Part shown: piece by piece, positions 35,977-43,851 of the stretch
How the letters are laid out: the number at the start of each line of letters is the position of its first letter
How positions within the stretch are numbered: position 1 is the first letter of the stretch
Assembly (NCBI RefSeq): GCF_002835935.1
Contig: NZ_PJCF01000003.1
Span: forward strand, 372,001-436,000
Source: Paraglaciecola sp. MB-3u-78
GTDB taxonomy: Bacteria > Pseudomonadota > Gammaproteobacteria > Enterobacterales > Alteromonadaceae
Length of the DNA: 64,000 nt
Direction of reading: 5' to 3'
Position numbers and translations under genes: made by a program
Notes under the pieces: model-generated
Told to the model about the DNA's origin: nothing
What the model saw: only the letters and a program-made list of their open reading frames with translations
Databases searched by the model: none

Positions 35977-36909
35977 TCAATATCCCTTGGCAAAATCTAA
36001 AACGTTTTGAAGTGTTTCCCCCTTGATATATCGACAGTAATTACTACTGAATAGTGGAAAGATATCTTCAGGCAAGGATTCTGCCGCTGTGTGTTGTGTC
36101 ACGTAGAGGTTGTCTAAGTCCCAGTATGGGTGATATTCAGGCAATGGTTCTTTCTCAAAAACGTCCAACACCGCAGCTTTTAGTGAGTTGTTTTTCAGGG
36201 CCCCGATTAAAGCGGTATCCACTATTGTTGTGCCTCGCCCCGCATTGATCAATACACAGTGTTCAGGTAAATAAGATAAAAACGCGCTGTCGATTAGCCC
36301 TGTAGTTGCCTTGCTTTGGGGCAATAAGCACACTAGGTAATCTAGGCCAGTGGCAAAACTTTGCTCGTCGTTGTAAGTGTAATATTGATCAATAAATTCG
36401 CAGTCACGGCTGCTTCTGGTATAGCCACGGGTGTTCATTGAAAAGTGTTTGGCCATTTTGGCAACCGCTTGACCTATATTGCCTACCCCCATTATGCCTA
36501 AGGTTTTGCCCGCTAATGATCGATAAGTTGGTGCTGCCCAAATTTTGCTTTTCTGTGACTGATTGAATCCAGCCAAATTACGGGAGAAATACAGCAGGTA
36601 AGCAAATACGTATTCTTGCATGGCTTGCTGAAATACACCTTTTACCCCACACAGTTGATAATCAGTTTTATCTGATGAAAAAAGAGCCGCGTTACCAGCC
36701 CAAGTAGACTGTAGCCATTTCAATCTCGTACATTGGCTAACAATTTGTGAGGTTAAATCAGGATCGCCAAATAAAATGTCTACCTGTGAATAATCAAAAA
36801 CAGCCGCTTTATTATCGACTAATACTAATGTTATATGTGGCAACTGTGCTGCTTTTAAAAGTGTGTTGTAGATCGCTGAATCACGACTCAAAATGGCTAC
36901 GTTATACAT
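35977..36909 (-). CDS. D-isomer-specific 2-hydroxyacid dehydrogenase
   Basis: 310 residues, cytoplasmic NAD(P)-dependent reductase of 2-keto acids. The nucleotide-binding fold has LGIMGVGNIGQAVAKMAKHF, and the catalytic set is Arg in NAGRGTTIVD, Glu in FEKEPLPEYHPYW and His in VTQHTAAES. Size and the E-P-L-P...PYW block resemble the glyoxylate/hydroxypyruvate reductase A branch, though substrate is not fixed by sequence. Divergently transcribed from the PLP enzyme gene 138 bp away, which may share its regulation. Confidence 0.88.
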   Translation of the reverse strand: MYNVAILSRDSAIYNTLLKAAQLPHITLVLVDNKAAVFDYSQVDILFGDPDLTSQIVSQCTRLKWLQSTWAGNAALFSSDKTDYQLCGVKGVFQQAMQEYVFAYLLYFSRNLAGFNQSQKSKIWAAPTYRSLAGKTLGIMGVGNIGQAVAKMAKHFSMNTRGYTRSSRDCEFIDQYYTYNDEQSFATGLDYLVCLLPQSKATTGLIDSAFLSYLPEHCVLINAGRGTTIVDTALIGALKNNSLKAAVLDVFEKEPLPEYHPYWDLDNLYVTQHTAAESLPEDIFPLFSSNYCRYIKGETLQNVLDFAKGY

Positions 36910-37047
36910 AAGTTAAATAGATACCATGTAAAGATTAAATTACTAAGTTGTCGTTCTGGAAAACTATATTTGTTAAGATGGTGTTAAGTTTGAATTAAAT
37001 TCGGTTATTCTTGGGTATCGCAACTTTTTATCCAAAGAGATACTAAC

Positions 37048-38853
37048 ATGAGTGCCAAAAATACAACTGCCATTGAAGTCACGCAACAGGCAAAAATTCT
37101 ATCGCCAAAAAGAAACACCACGCAAGCTACCACAATAGATGAATTAACAGACGAACAATTGGCTCATTTTGGTATCGACAAAAATAGCGAATATGGGCAA
37201 GCTTTGTTTAACACAGCTCAGCATTTGTATTATACCCAAGCCAATATGCAGCAGCTTTGGCAGATCACCAGCGATACCCTTGAAGGTTTGAGTAAAGAAA
37301 ACAAGGTGGCCTATTTTAACGCCAAAAAGTTTTTGTCTTTTCAGATTGCAAAAATTTTGGATACCTTGCAAAACCCGTTTCGTGCCACCTATCAAAGTTT
37401 AAGTAAACAATCTGGTTCTCAAGTGAGTAAAAGTCATTACCCTTTGTTTGATAATGTCACAGCCTTGTTTTCAGCCACACCAGTCGTGGTGCGAACCGCT
37501 ACTTATGTTTATGCCTGTACTGAATGGGTGGACGATGCCTTTCAAGGCAAAGAATCCACCCATCAGATATATTCACGTTTACTTAATCCCACTAATATTT
37601 CATTGGCTAACGCCATAGTCGACTTGGAAGCGGGGCCTTATGCTGCTGATTATTTAGCATGGAACTTTAACTCAGGCATGGCGGCTATCGATGCTTTGTT
37701 ATCAAATATACTGAATCATGGTGATGTGTTGATTGTCTCGCGCAATGTATATGGTGGTGTGTATCAGTTATTGCACGATTATTTTGCCCGTGAAAATCGC
37801 ATGAACGTGCAACTTGAATGGTTCGATGGATATTCGGCAGATGAGTTCGCAAGCTTTTTACAAGAAACGAAAGCTAAACACTCAGAGCGCCTCGACACAA
37901 ACCATGCATTGCATGTGTATATGGAATCACCCTGTAACCCACACGGTTATGTGCTCGATGTTGCAGGGATCAGTAAAATAGCCCACGCATTCGGCCATAC
38001 TGTGATGTTAGATGCCACACTCGCCACACCTATATTGCATCAGCCTCTACAGCGCCTAGATAAAGAAGAACGTCCCGATTATGTGATGCATAGTTATACC
38101 AAAGACATTTGTGGTAGTGGGGCTACCACAGCGGGAGTAGTGATTGGTGAAGCCTATCGCATGTTCCAAGGTAAAGGCGATTGTGTAAATGGATATGATT
38201 GGTCAAAAACCATGTTCTGGGATGTGTATTACATAAAGGGCGCTTTTTTAGACTCTGAAAAAGCCTTTGATGTATTAACCGGTATGAAAACCCTTGAAAT
38301 GCGTATTATGCAAAAGGTGATCAATACTTTTGTATTTAGCCAGTTTTTAGCTTCACACCAAAGCTTTAATGTTAATTGCCATGCGATAGAAGGTCACCCA
38401 AATGCGGCGTTACGGGAAGGACAAATGCGCCACGGTTGGCCATGCGCATTATTTACGGTGGACATGCAAGGCACTGACATGAGTCGCGACACTTTTGTAC
38501 GCTTTTTTGATGCCCTTGAGCCGGCTTTTAGCCATCAAGTGAGCATTGGTCAACACAATACCATTGTACTATGCCCAGCATTAACCTCTCACAGTGAGCT
38601 AGACCCAGAGGCACAAGCCAAAAGTGGTATCTATCTGACAACCATGCGTATAGCCATGGGTACAGACAATGTACGAGAACTAATCGCCCACTTTATCAAC
38701 AGCGCCAAGTTGCACATAGACCCCGTTATTCCGGGTTTTAGCGAGCAATTTATGTCAGCGCCTGAAATAGACGAATTATATTTACAAACCTGTTTGCGGG
38801 TGAGCAACCAACACTTCTCTAGTGGTGGTTCAATTAGTGACATGTTGTCTTAG
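37048..38853 (+). CDS. Long Cys/Met-metabolism-type PLP enzyme (601 aa)
   Basis: The C-terminal 430 residues belong to the trans-sulfuration fold-type I family (cystathionine gamma-synthase, methionine gamma-lyase). NFNSGMAAIDALLSNILNHG is the PLP-phosphate region, ESPCNPHGYVLDV the substrate loop, Asp322 in VMLDATLATP, and the Schiff-base Lys352 in HSYTKDICGSG. The family is usually about 390-430 residues; here an extra N-terminal domain of roughly 170 residues, mostly helical, has no motif I recognise. RBS AAAGAGA lies before the ATG. It likely cleaves or forms a C-S bond in an amino acid, but the substrate is open. Confidence 0.8.
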   Translation: MSAKNTTAIEVTQQAKILSPKRNTTQATTIDELTDEQLAHFGIDKNSEYGQALFNTAQHLYYTQANMQQLWQITSDTLEGLSKENKVAYFNAKKFLSFQIAKILDTLQNPFRATYQSLSKQSGSQVSKSHYPLFDNVTALFSATPVVVRTATYVYACTEWVDDAFQGKESTHQIYSRLLNPTNISLANAIVDLEAGPYAADYLAWNFNSGMAAIDALLSNILNHGDVLIVSRNVYGGVYQLLHDYFARENRMNVQLEWFDGYSADEFASFLQETKAKHSERLDTNHALHVYMESPCNPHGYVLDVAGISKIAHAFGHTVMLDATLATPILHQPLQRLDKEERPDYVMHSYTKDICGSGATTAGVVIGEAYRMFQGKGDCVNGYDWSKTMFWDVYYIKGAFLDSEKAFDVLTGMKTLEMRIMQKVINTFVFSQFLASHQSFNVNCHAIEGHPNAALREGQMRHGWPCALFTVDMQGTDMSRDTFVRFFDALEPAFSHQVSIGQHNTIVLCPALTSHSELDPEAQAKSGIYLTTMRIAMGTDNVRELIAHFINSAKLHIDPVIPGFSEQFMSAPEIDELYLQTCLRVSNQHFSSGGSISDMLS

Positions 38854-38873
38854 TTTAAGGCCGTAGCTTGTAA

Positions 38874-38902
38874 GCCGAGTATGTCATACTCGGCGTTTAT
38901 TT
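38874..38902 (+). terminator. Hairpin terminator after the PLP enzyme gene
   Basis: GCCGAGTATG-T-CATACTCGGC is a perfect dyad followed by GTTTATTTT. It lies 20 bp after the stop codon and just before the DUF2164 gene, whose RBS (GAGGAG) follows directly. Confidence 0.75.
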
Positions 38903-38915
38903 TGAGGAGCTATAG

Positions 38916-39152
38916 ATGTCAAAAATTGAATTTCCGGCACAACAGAAAGAACAATTGATTCAAAAGCTACAAAAGTACATGAGCAAAGAATTGGATGTTG
39001 AATTAGGCCAATTTGATGCTGACTTTCTTTTAGACTTCATTTCTAAAGAAATGGGGGCCATTTATTACAATCAGGGCCTTTACGATGCCCAAGCCGTTTT
39101 AGTGGACAGAATGGATTCACTTACCGATGCTATTTATCAGCTGGAGCAGTAA
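38916..39152 (+). CDS. DUF2164 family protein
   Basis: 78 residues. IEFPAQQKEQLIQKLQKYMS, ELDVELGQFDADFLLDFI and YYNQGLYDAQAVL are the whole conserved span of DUF2164, a small helical family of unknown function. RBS GAGGAG 8 bp before the ATG. Full length, no oddities. Confidence 0.85.
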   Translation: MSKIEFPAQQKEQLIQKLQKYMSKELDVELGQFDADFLLDFISKEMGAIYYNQGLYDAQAVLVDRMDSLTDAIYQLEQ

Positions 39153-39331
39153 ATAATTCAGGTTAAGATTAAGTCGTTTTTAGCATACAATTTTAATGGC
39201 TTAACCTTTATGGCGTATTGTAACAATCAAAGCATTTAGTAACACTTTCCCTGCCTAATTGCTGATTTTCGCCATGATATTGCTGCAAAAAAAAGGTAAA
39301 TTACGTGCAATTAAATTTTCTCGGACAAATC

Positions 39332-40453
39332 ATGGCGTTCACCATTAACAAACTAAGGCAGCAACCAGCATGGATTGCTTTGATCATATTTATTGCTCTT
39401 TGTTTATGGGTTGCCTCAGGTATGCTAAAAGCACAAAACGAAAATGATTCCTCAAAACGCAAAAGCACCGAAATACCATTAGTAAAAGTGACGGTAGAAC
39501 ATATTACCGCTGATGAAGTTACCCGCGAAATCAGTTTGTACGGTAGGACCGAACCAGATCGAATCGCCACGTTACGCTCTGAGGTGAAAGGCTTAGTTGA
39601 AGAAGTGTATGTGCAAGAAGGCGAGCGTGTCAGTAAAGGCCAAAAAATTATCAGCCTTGAAAAAAGTGATTATGTGAGCCGCTTAAAGTCTGCAAAAGCG
39701 ACGTTAAAACTCCGTGAAGTGGAGCTTAAAGGCGCACAATCTCTTAAAGCACAAGGTTATCAATCGCAATCAGCTTTGGCCCAAGCGACTGCTAATTTGG
39801 AGATGGCAAAAGCGGATATGGTGTCCTACCAATTAGCCGTATTTAAATCACAAATTATTGCGCCTTTTGATGGCATTATAAATCAACGATTCGTTGAAGT
39901 AGGTGACTTTCTAAAAGAAGGTGACAATATCGCCATCTTAGTTGACTTAGACCCTTTGGTGATCACTGCCAATGTAACAGAGGTCAATGTTCAAGCACTA
40001 AAAACACAACAACAGGCAACTGGGCGTATGGTGTCAGGCGATATATTACAAGGCAAGATTCGGTATATCTCCAGCATTTCAGAGCTGGGCACCAACACCT
40101 TTAAAATTGAGGTGGAGGTGCCTAATCCAAATTACACTCAAATGGCAGGCATGAGTACTGAGTTAGCTTTACCCCTAGAGACAACCTGGGCAATGCGTAT
40201 CTCGCCTGCTGTGATGTCTCTGGATGAACAGGGAAATTTAGGGGTGAAAATCGTGGTAGATGAACTCGTGAAATTTGTGCCTATCGATATTGTTAAGAGT
40301 GATAGTCAAGGTGTGTGGTTGTCTGGCATGGGGCAACAAGCAGATATTATTATCCTTGGACATGGTTTTGTGCGAGATGGTGACAAGGTTGAGGTGGTGC
40401 GCACTGATGAAGGCAGCAGTTCCTCAAACAACCTTTCTTCAAAGGCTAACTAA
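39332..40453 (+). CDS. RND efflux periplasmic adaptor (HlyD/MFP family)
   Basis: About 373 residues. An N-terminal membrane anchor (WIALIIFIALCLWVASGM) is followed by the lipoyl half-motifs (EVKGLVEEVYVQEGERVSKG and later APFDGIINQRFVEVGDFLKE), an alpha-hairpin (LKLREVELKGAQSLKAQGYQ) and beta-barrel/membrane-proximal domains. It bridges the RND pump to an outer-membrane channel. I choose ATG at 39332 (GGACAA upstream) over the GTG at 39305. Its stop overlaps the permease start (TAATG), so the two are coupled. No TolC-like gene is nearby. Confidence 0.88.
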   Translation: MAFTINKLRQQPAWIALIIFIALCLWVASGMLKAQNENDSSKRKSTEIPLVKVTVEHITADEVTREISLYGRTEPDRIATLRSEVKGLVEEVYVQEGERVSKGQKIISLEKSDYVSRLKSAKATLKLREVELKGAQSLKAQGYQSQSALAQATANLEMAKADMVSYQLAVFKSQIIAPFDGIINQRFVEVGDFLKEGDNIAILVDLDPLVITANVTEVNVQALKTQQQATGRMVSGDILQGKIRYISSISELGTNTFKIEVEVPNPNYTQMAGMSTELALPLETTWAMRISPAVMSLDEQGNLGVKIVVDELVKFVPIDIVKSDSQGVWLSGMGQQADIIILGHGFVRDGDKVEVVRTDEGSSSSNNLSSKAN

Positions 40454-43400
40454 TGAACAATTTGATTCATGGGGCCTTAAGCCATAGCCGAACTGTGCTA
40501 ATGATATTTGTACTGTTACTGGTTTCTGGTGTGGTGACTTACTCAAATATTCCCAAAGAGTCTAACCCAGACGTGCCTATTCCCGTGATTTATGTGTCAA
40601 TCATACATGACGGTATTTCCCCAGAAGACGCTGAACGTATGTTAGTCAAACCCATGGAGCGAGAGTTGCGTTCGATTGATGGGGTAAAAGAAATGCGGGC
40701 CACCGCCGGTGAGGGATTTGCCAGTATTACGTTAGAGTTTATTGCTGGCCTTGATTCTGATGCGGCCCTTGCTGATGTGCGAGACAAAGTCACAGTAGCC
40801 AGAGCAAAGCTGCCATCAGAAACGGAAGAGCCAACAATTCACGAAGTGACCATGGCAGGGCAGCAAGCTGCTGTGACGGTGGTGTTATCAGGACCTGTTT
40901 CAGAAAGAGCCCTTGTAACAGTGGCACGTGAGCTAAAAAATCGGCTTGAAGGCATAAGTGAAGTGCTTGAAGTGGAAATTGGTGGCGATCGTGAAGACAT
41001 CGTCGAGATTGTGGTAGATCCCTTGTTGATGGAATCTTATGGACTCGATCAAACTGACATTTTTAATTTATTATCCAGCAACAACCGACTGGTTCCGGCC
41101 GGTACTATGGATAATGGCAAAGGTAGTTTTGCGGTTAAAGTCCCCTCTGTTTTTGAATCAGTGAAAGATGTGATGGAACAGCCTGTTAAGGTACAAGGTG
41201 ACAGTGTCATTACCTTTCAGGATGTGGCGCAAGTCAGGCGCTCTTATAAAGATCCAACTAGTTTTGCCCGCTTAAACGGCGCGTCATCAGTTTCACTCGA
41301 AGTCAAAAAACGCCCCGGTGAAAATATGTTGGAAACTGTGGCTAACGTAAAAGCGTTAGTCACAGCAGCCCAAGGGTCAACAATCTGGCCCGCCAGCATT
41401 AATGTGAGTTACACCGGCGATCAAACTATTGATGTCAACATGATGCTAAACGATCTACAAAACAACGTATCCAGCGCAGTTATTTTAGTGGCAATTGTGA
41501 TTTTGGCTATTTTAGGTTTGCGTACCGCACTTTTGGTTGGCGTGTCTATTCCCGGTTCTTTTTTGACGGGCATTCTGATTATTTCTTTGTTTGGTTACAC
41601 CTTAAATACAGTGGTGCTTTTTTCACTCATTATGGCAGTGGGTATGTTGGTGGATGGCGCCATAGTGGTAACCGAATACGCCGATCGTTGTATGAGTGAA
41701 GGCATGGACAAAAAAGTGGCCTACAGCAAAGCTGCACAGCGTATGGCTTGGCCTATTATTGCTTCTACTGCCACCACCTTGGCTGCTTTTGCGCCCTTGA
41801 TGTTTTGGCCGGGCATGATGGGTGAGTTTATGAAATATTTGCCCTTTACCCTGATTGCGGTGTTGTCCGCATCATTGTTGATGGCGTTGATTTTTGTGCC
41901 GGTGTTAGGGGGGGTATTTGGTAAACCTAGGTATATTTCTGAATTCGATAAACAGCAATTGCTTGAAGCGGAAAAGGGTGACATTAGAAACTTACAGGGT
42001 TTCACGGGTAAATATATTCGAGTGCTCGCCATAGCTATTCAGCACCCATGGAAGATTTTATTGGCCGCTATAGTCGTCGCCTTTGTGTCTTTTACTGCTT
42101 ATGGATTATCGGGTTTAGGTACGCAGTTTTTCCCTAATGTTGACGTGCGTGGGATCAACGTCACAGTGCGCAGTGCTGGCGATATGTCGATTTATGAAAA
42201 AGACCAAGTGGTGCGTAAAGTTGAAAATCGTTTGCTCGATATGCAAGCCATTGAAACCTTATATGTACGTACGGGTGGGCAAGACCAAATAGGTTATATG
42301 CGACTGAATTTGGTGGACTGGCGTTTACGCCCGCATTCTGATGAGGTACTCAAAGAAGTCCAGGCTCGGCTAAAGGGTATGGCGGGAATGGATATAGAAA
42401 TTTCCCCCGATCAAGGTGGTCCACAGTCCGGTAAAGATTTACAGATCCAGTTGTCATCACGTTTCCCCGAATTGTTAGATGAGGCAGCTCACAAAATACG
42501 AACAGCTTTAGATAATAACGATAAGTTTACGTCTATCAGTGACACCGCGTCTAAACCCGGTATTGAATGGCAGCTCAAAGTGAATCGAGCCGATGCAGCG
42601 CGCTTTGGCGCCGATGCAACGTTGGTGGGTAGCACAGTGCAATTTATCACTAATGGCTTAAAAATTGGCGAGTACCGCCCAGATGATGTGGATGATGAGT
42701 TAGATATTCGGGTGCGTTATCCTCTTGAGTCGCGGTTTATTGGAAAACTTGATGAACTTAGAATGAAAACGGCTGGTGGCATGGTACCCATCTCTAATTT
42801 TGTAGAGCGCACTGCCAAACCTAAAACCGACCTTATCAGACATATAGACAGTCAAAGAGTGATTACCGTACAAGCGAATATGGTGCCCGGAGAGTTATTA
42901 AGTATTGAACTACCTAAATTACAGGAACTGTTACCCACCTTGGGGTTAGATCCTCGAGTGAGTCTAACGGTCAAAGGGCAAAATGAACAACAAGATGAAT
43001 CGACCCAGTTCCTAGAGAAAGCATTTTTAATTGCACTGTTTGTGATGGCGATTATTCTGGTTACCCAGTTCAATAGTTTTTATCAAGCGTTCTTAATTTT
43101 AAGCGCAGTGTTGTTTTCTACTGTAGGCGTATTTCTTGGCTTACTGATTTTTCAAAAACCTTTCGGCATTGTGATGTCAGGTATTGGGGTGATCGCTTTA
43201 GCGGGCATAGTGGTGAATAACAATATCGTGCTTATCGACACTTACAATATATTGCGTAAAGAAGGTGTGCCAGCCATGGAAGCCATTTTACGTACAGGTG
43301 CACAGCGTTTGCGTCCAGTACTGATGACCACAGTCACCACTATTTTAGGTTTATTGCCTATGGTCGCAGAGATCAATATCGACTTTATCGGCCGTAATGT

Positions 43401-43587
43401 AGATATAGGCGGCCCATCTACAGAGTGGTGGTCACAACTCGCTACCGCAGTGGCGGGTGGATTAGCTTTTGCTACAGTGCTCACTTTAGTTCTGACACCT
43501 TGTATGCTGGCCCTAAAAGCCAAGCGGGATGAACGTAAAGATAAATCACTGGTTAAGCCTAATCTACATCCCGCATATTCACCATAG
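40453..43587 (+). CDS. RND efflux permease (AcrB/MexB-like superfamily)
   Basis: 1,044 residues, 12 predicted membrane segments with two large periplasmic loops, as usual for proton-driven RND pumps. TM1 and the following NIPKESNPDVPIPVIYVSII, the TM4 block GMLVDGAIVVTEYADR, and the second-half block GIVVNNNIVLIDTYN with LRPVLMTTVTTILGLLPM are the family hallmarks. In AcrB TM4 carries an Asp pair (VDDAIVV); here only the first Asp is kept and the second is Gly, common in less studied RND branches. Exports unknown compounds across the envelope with its coupled adaptor. Confidence 0.92.
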   Translation: MNNLIHGALSHSRTVLMIFVLLLVSGVVTYSNIPKESNPDVPIPVIYVSIIHDGISPEDAERMLVKPMERELRSIDGVKEMRATAGEGFASITLEFIAGLDSDAALADVRDKVTVARAKLPSETEEPTIHEVTMAGQQAAVTVVLSGPVSERALVTVARELKNRLEGISEVLEVEIGGDREDIVEIVVDPLLMESYGLDQTDIFNLLSSNNRLVPAGTMDNGKGSFAVKVPSVFESVKDVMEQPVKVQGDSVITFQDVAQVRRSYKDPTSFARLNGASSVSLEVKKRPGENMLETVANVKALVTAAQGSTIWPASINVSYTGDQTIDVNMMLNDLQNNVSSAVILVAIVILAILGLRTALLVGVSIPGSFLTGILIISLFGYTLNTVVLFSLIMAVGMLVDGAIVVTEYADRCMSEGMDKKVAYSKAAQRMAWPIIASTATTLAAFAPLMFWPGMMGEFMKYLPFTLIAVLSASLLMALIFVPVLGGVFGKPRYISEFDKQQLLEAEKGDIRNLQGFTGKYIRVLAIAIQHPWKILLAAIVVAFVSFTAYGLSGLGTQFFPNVDVRGINVTVRSAGDMSIYEKDQVVRKVENRLLDMQAIETLYVRTGGQDQIGYMRLNLVDWRLRPHSDEVLKEVQARLKGMAGMDIEISPDQGGPQSGKDLQIQLSSRFPELLDEAAHKIRTALDNNDKFTSISDTASKPGIEWQLKVNRADAARFGADATLVGSTVQFITNGLKIGEYRPDDVDDELDIRVRYPLESRFIGKLDELRMKTAGGMVPISNFVERTAKPKTDLIRHIDSQRVITVQANMVPGELLSIELPKLQELLPTLGLDPRVSLTVKGQNEQQDESTQFLEKAFLIALFVMAIILVTQFNSFYQAFLILSAVLFSTVGVFLGLLIFQKPFGIVMSGIGVIALAGIVVNNNIVLIDTYNILRKEGVPAMEAILRTGAQRLRPVLMTTVTTILGLLPMVAEINIDFIGRNVDIGGPSTEWWSQLATAVAGGLAFATVLTLVLTPCMLALKAKRDERKDKSLVKPNLHPAYSP

Positions 43588-43851
43588 GTTACTCATGGCT
43601 GCGACATTACATTATTATGTATATGTCGTTTCAAATTGTAATGCTGATTATTATTGGTGATTAAGAGTAAGTGTGTACTTACTTTTTGAAGTGGTTTTTT
43701 GATGTCATGTAGTCAGTTACTTGCGATTTTTTATGACTGACTTCAAACACAAACAAACATAAATAATAAGTCATGCTAATGTATTTTAAGTGGTACTTAC
43801 TATCGACTTATAATGAGTCGCAATTCAGCCGTTGTTTTTTAGGAGTTTATT
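43588..43851. other. Intergenic, no feature recognised
   Basis: 264 bp between the permease and the carboxypeptidase. AT-rich and likely holds the carboxypeptidase promoter; no clear boxes or hairpins seen. Confidence 0.4.
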
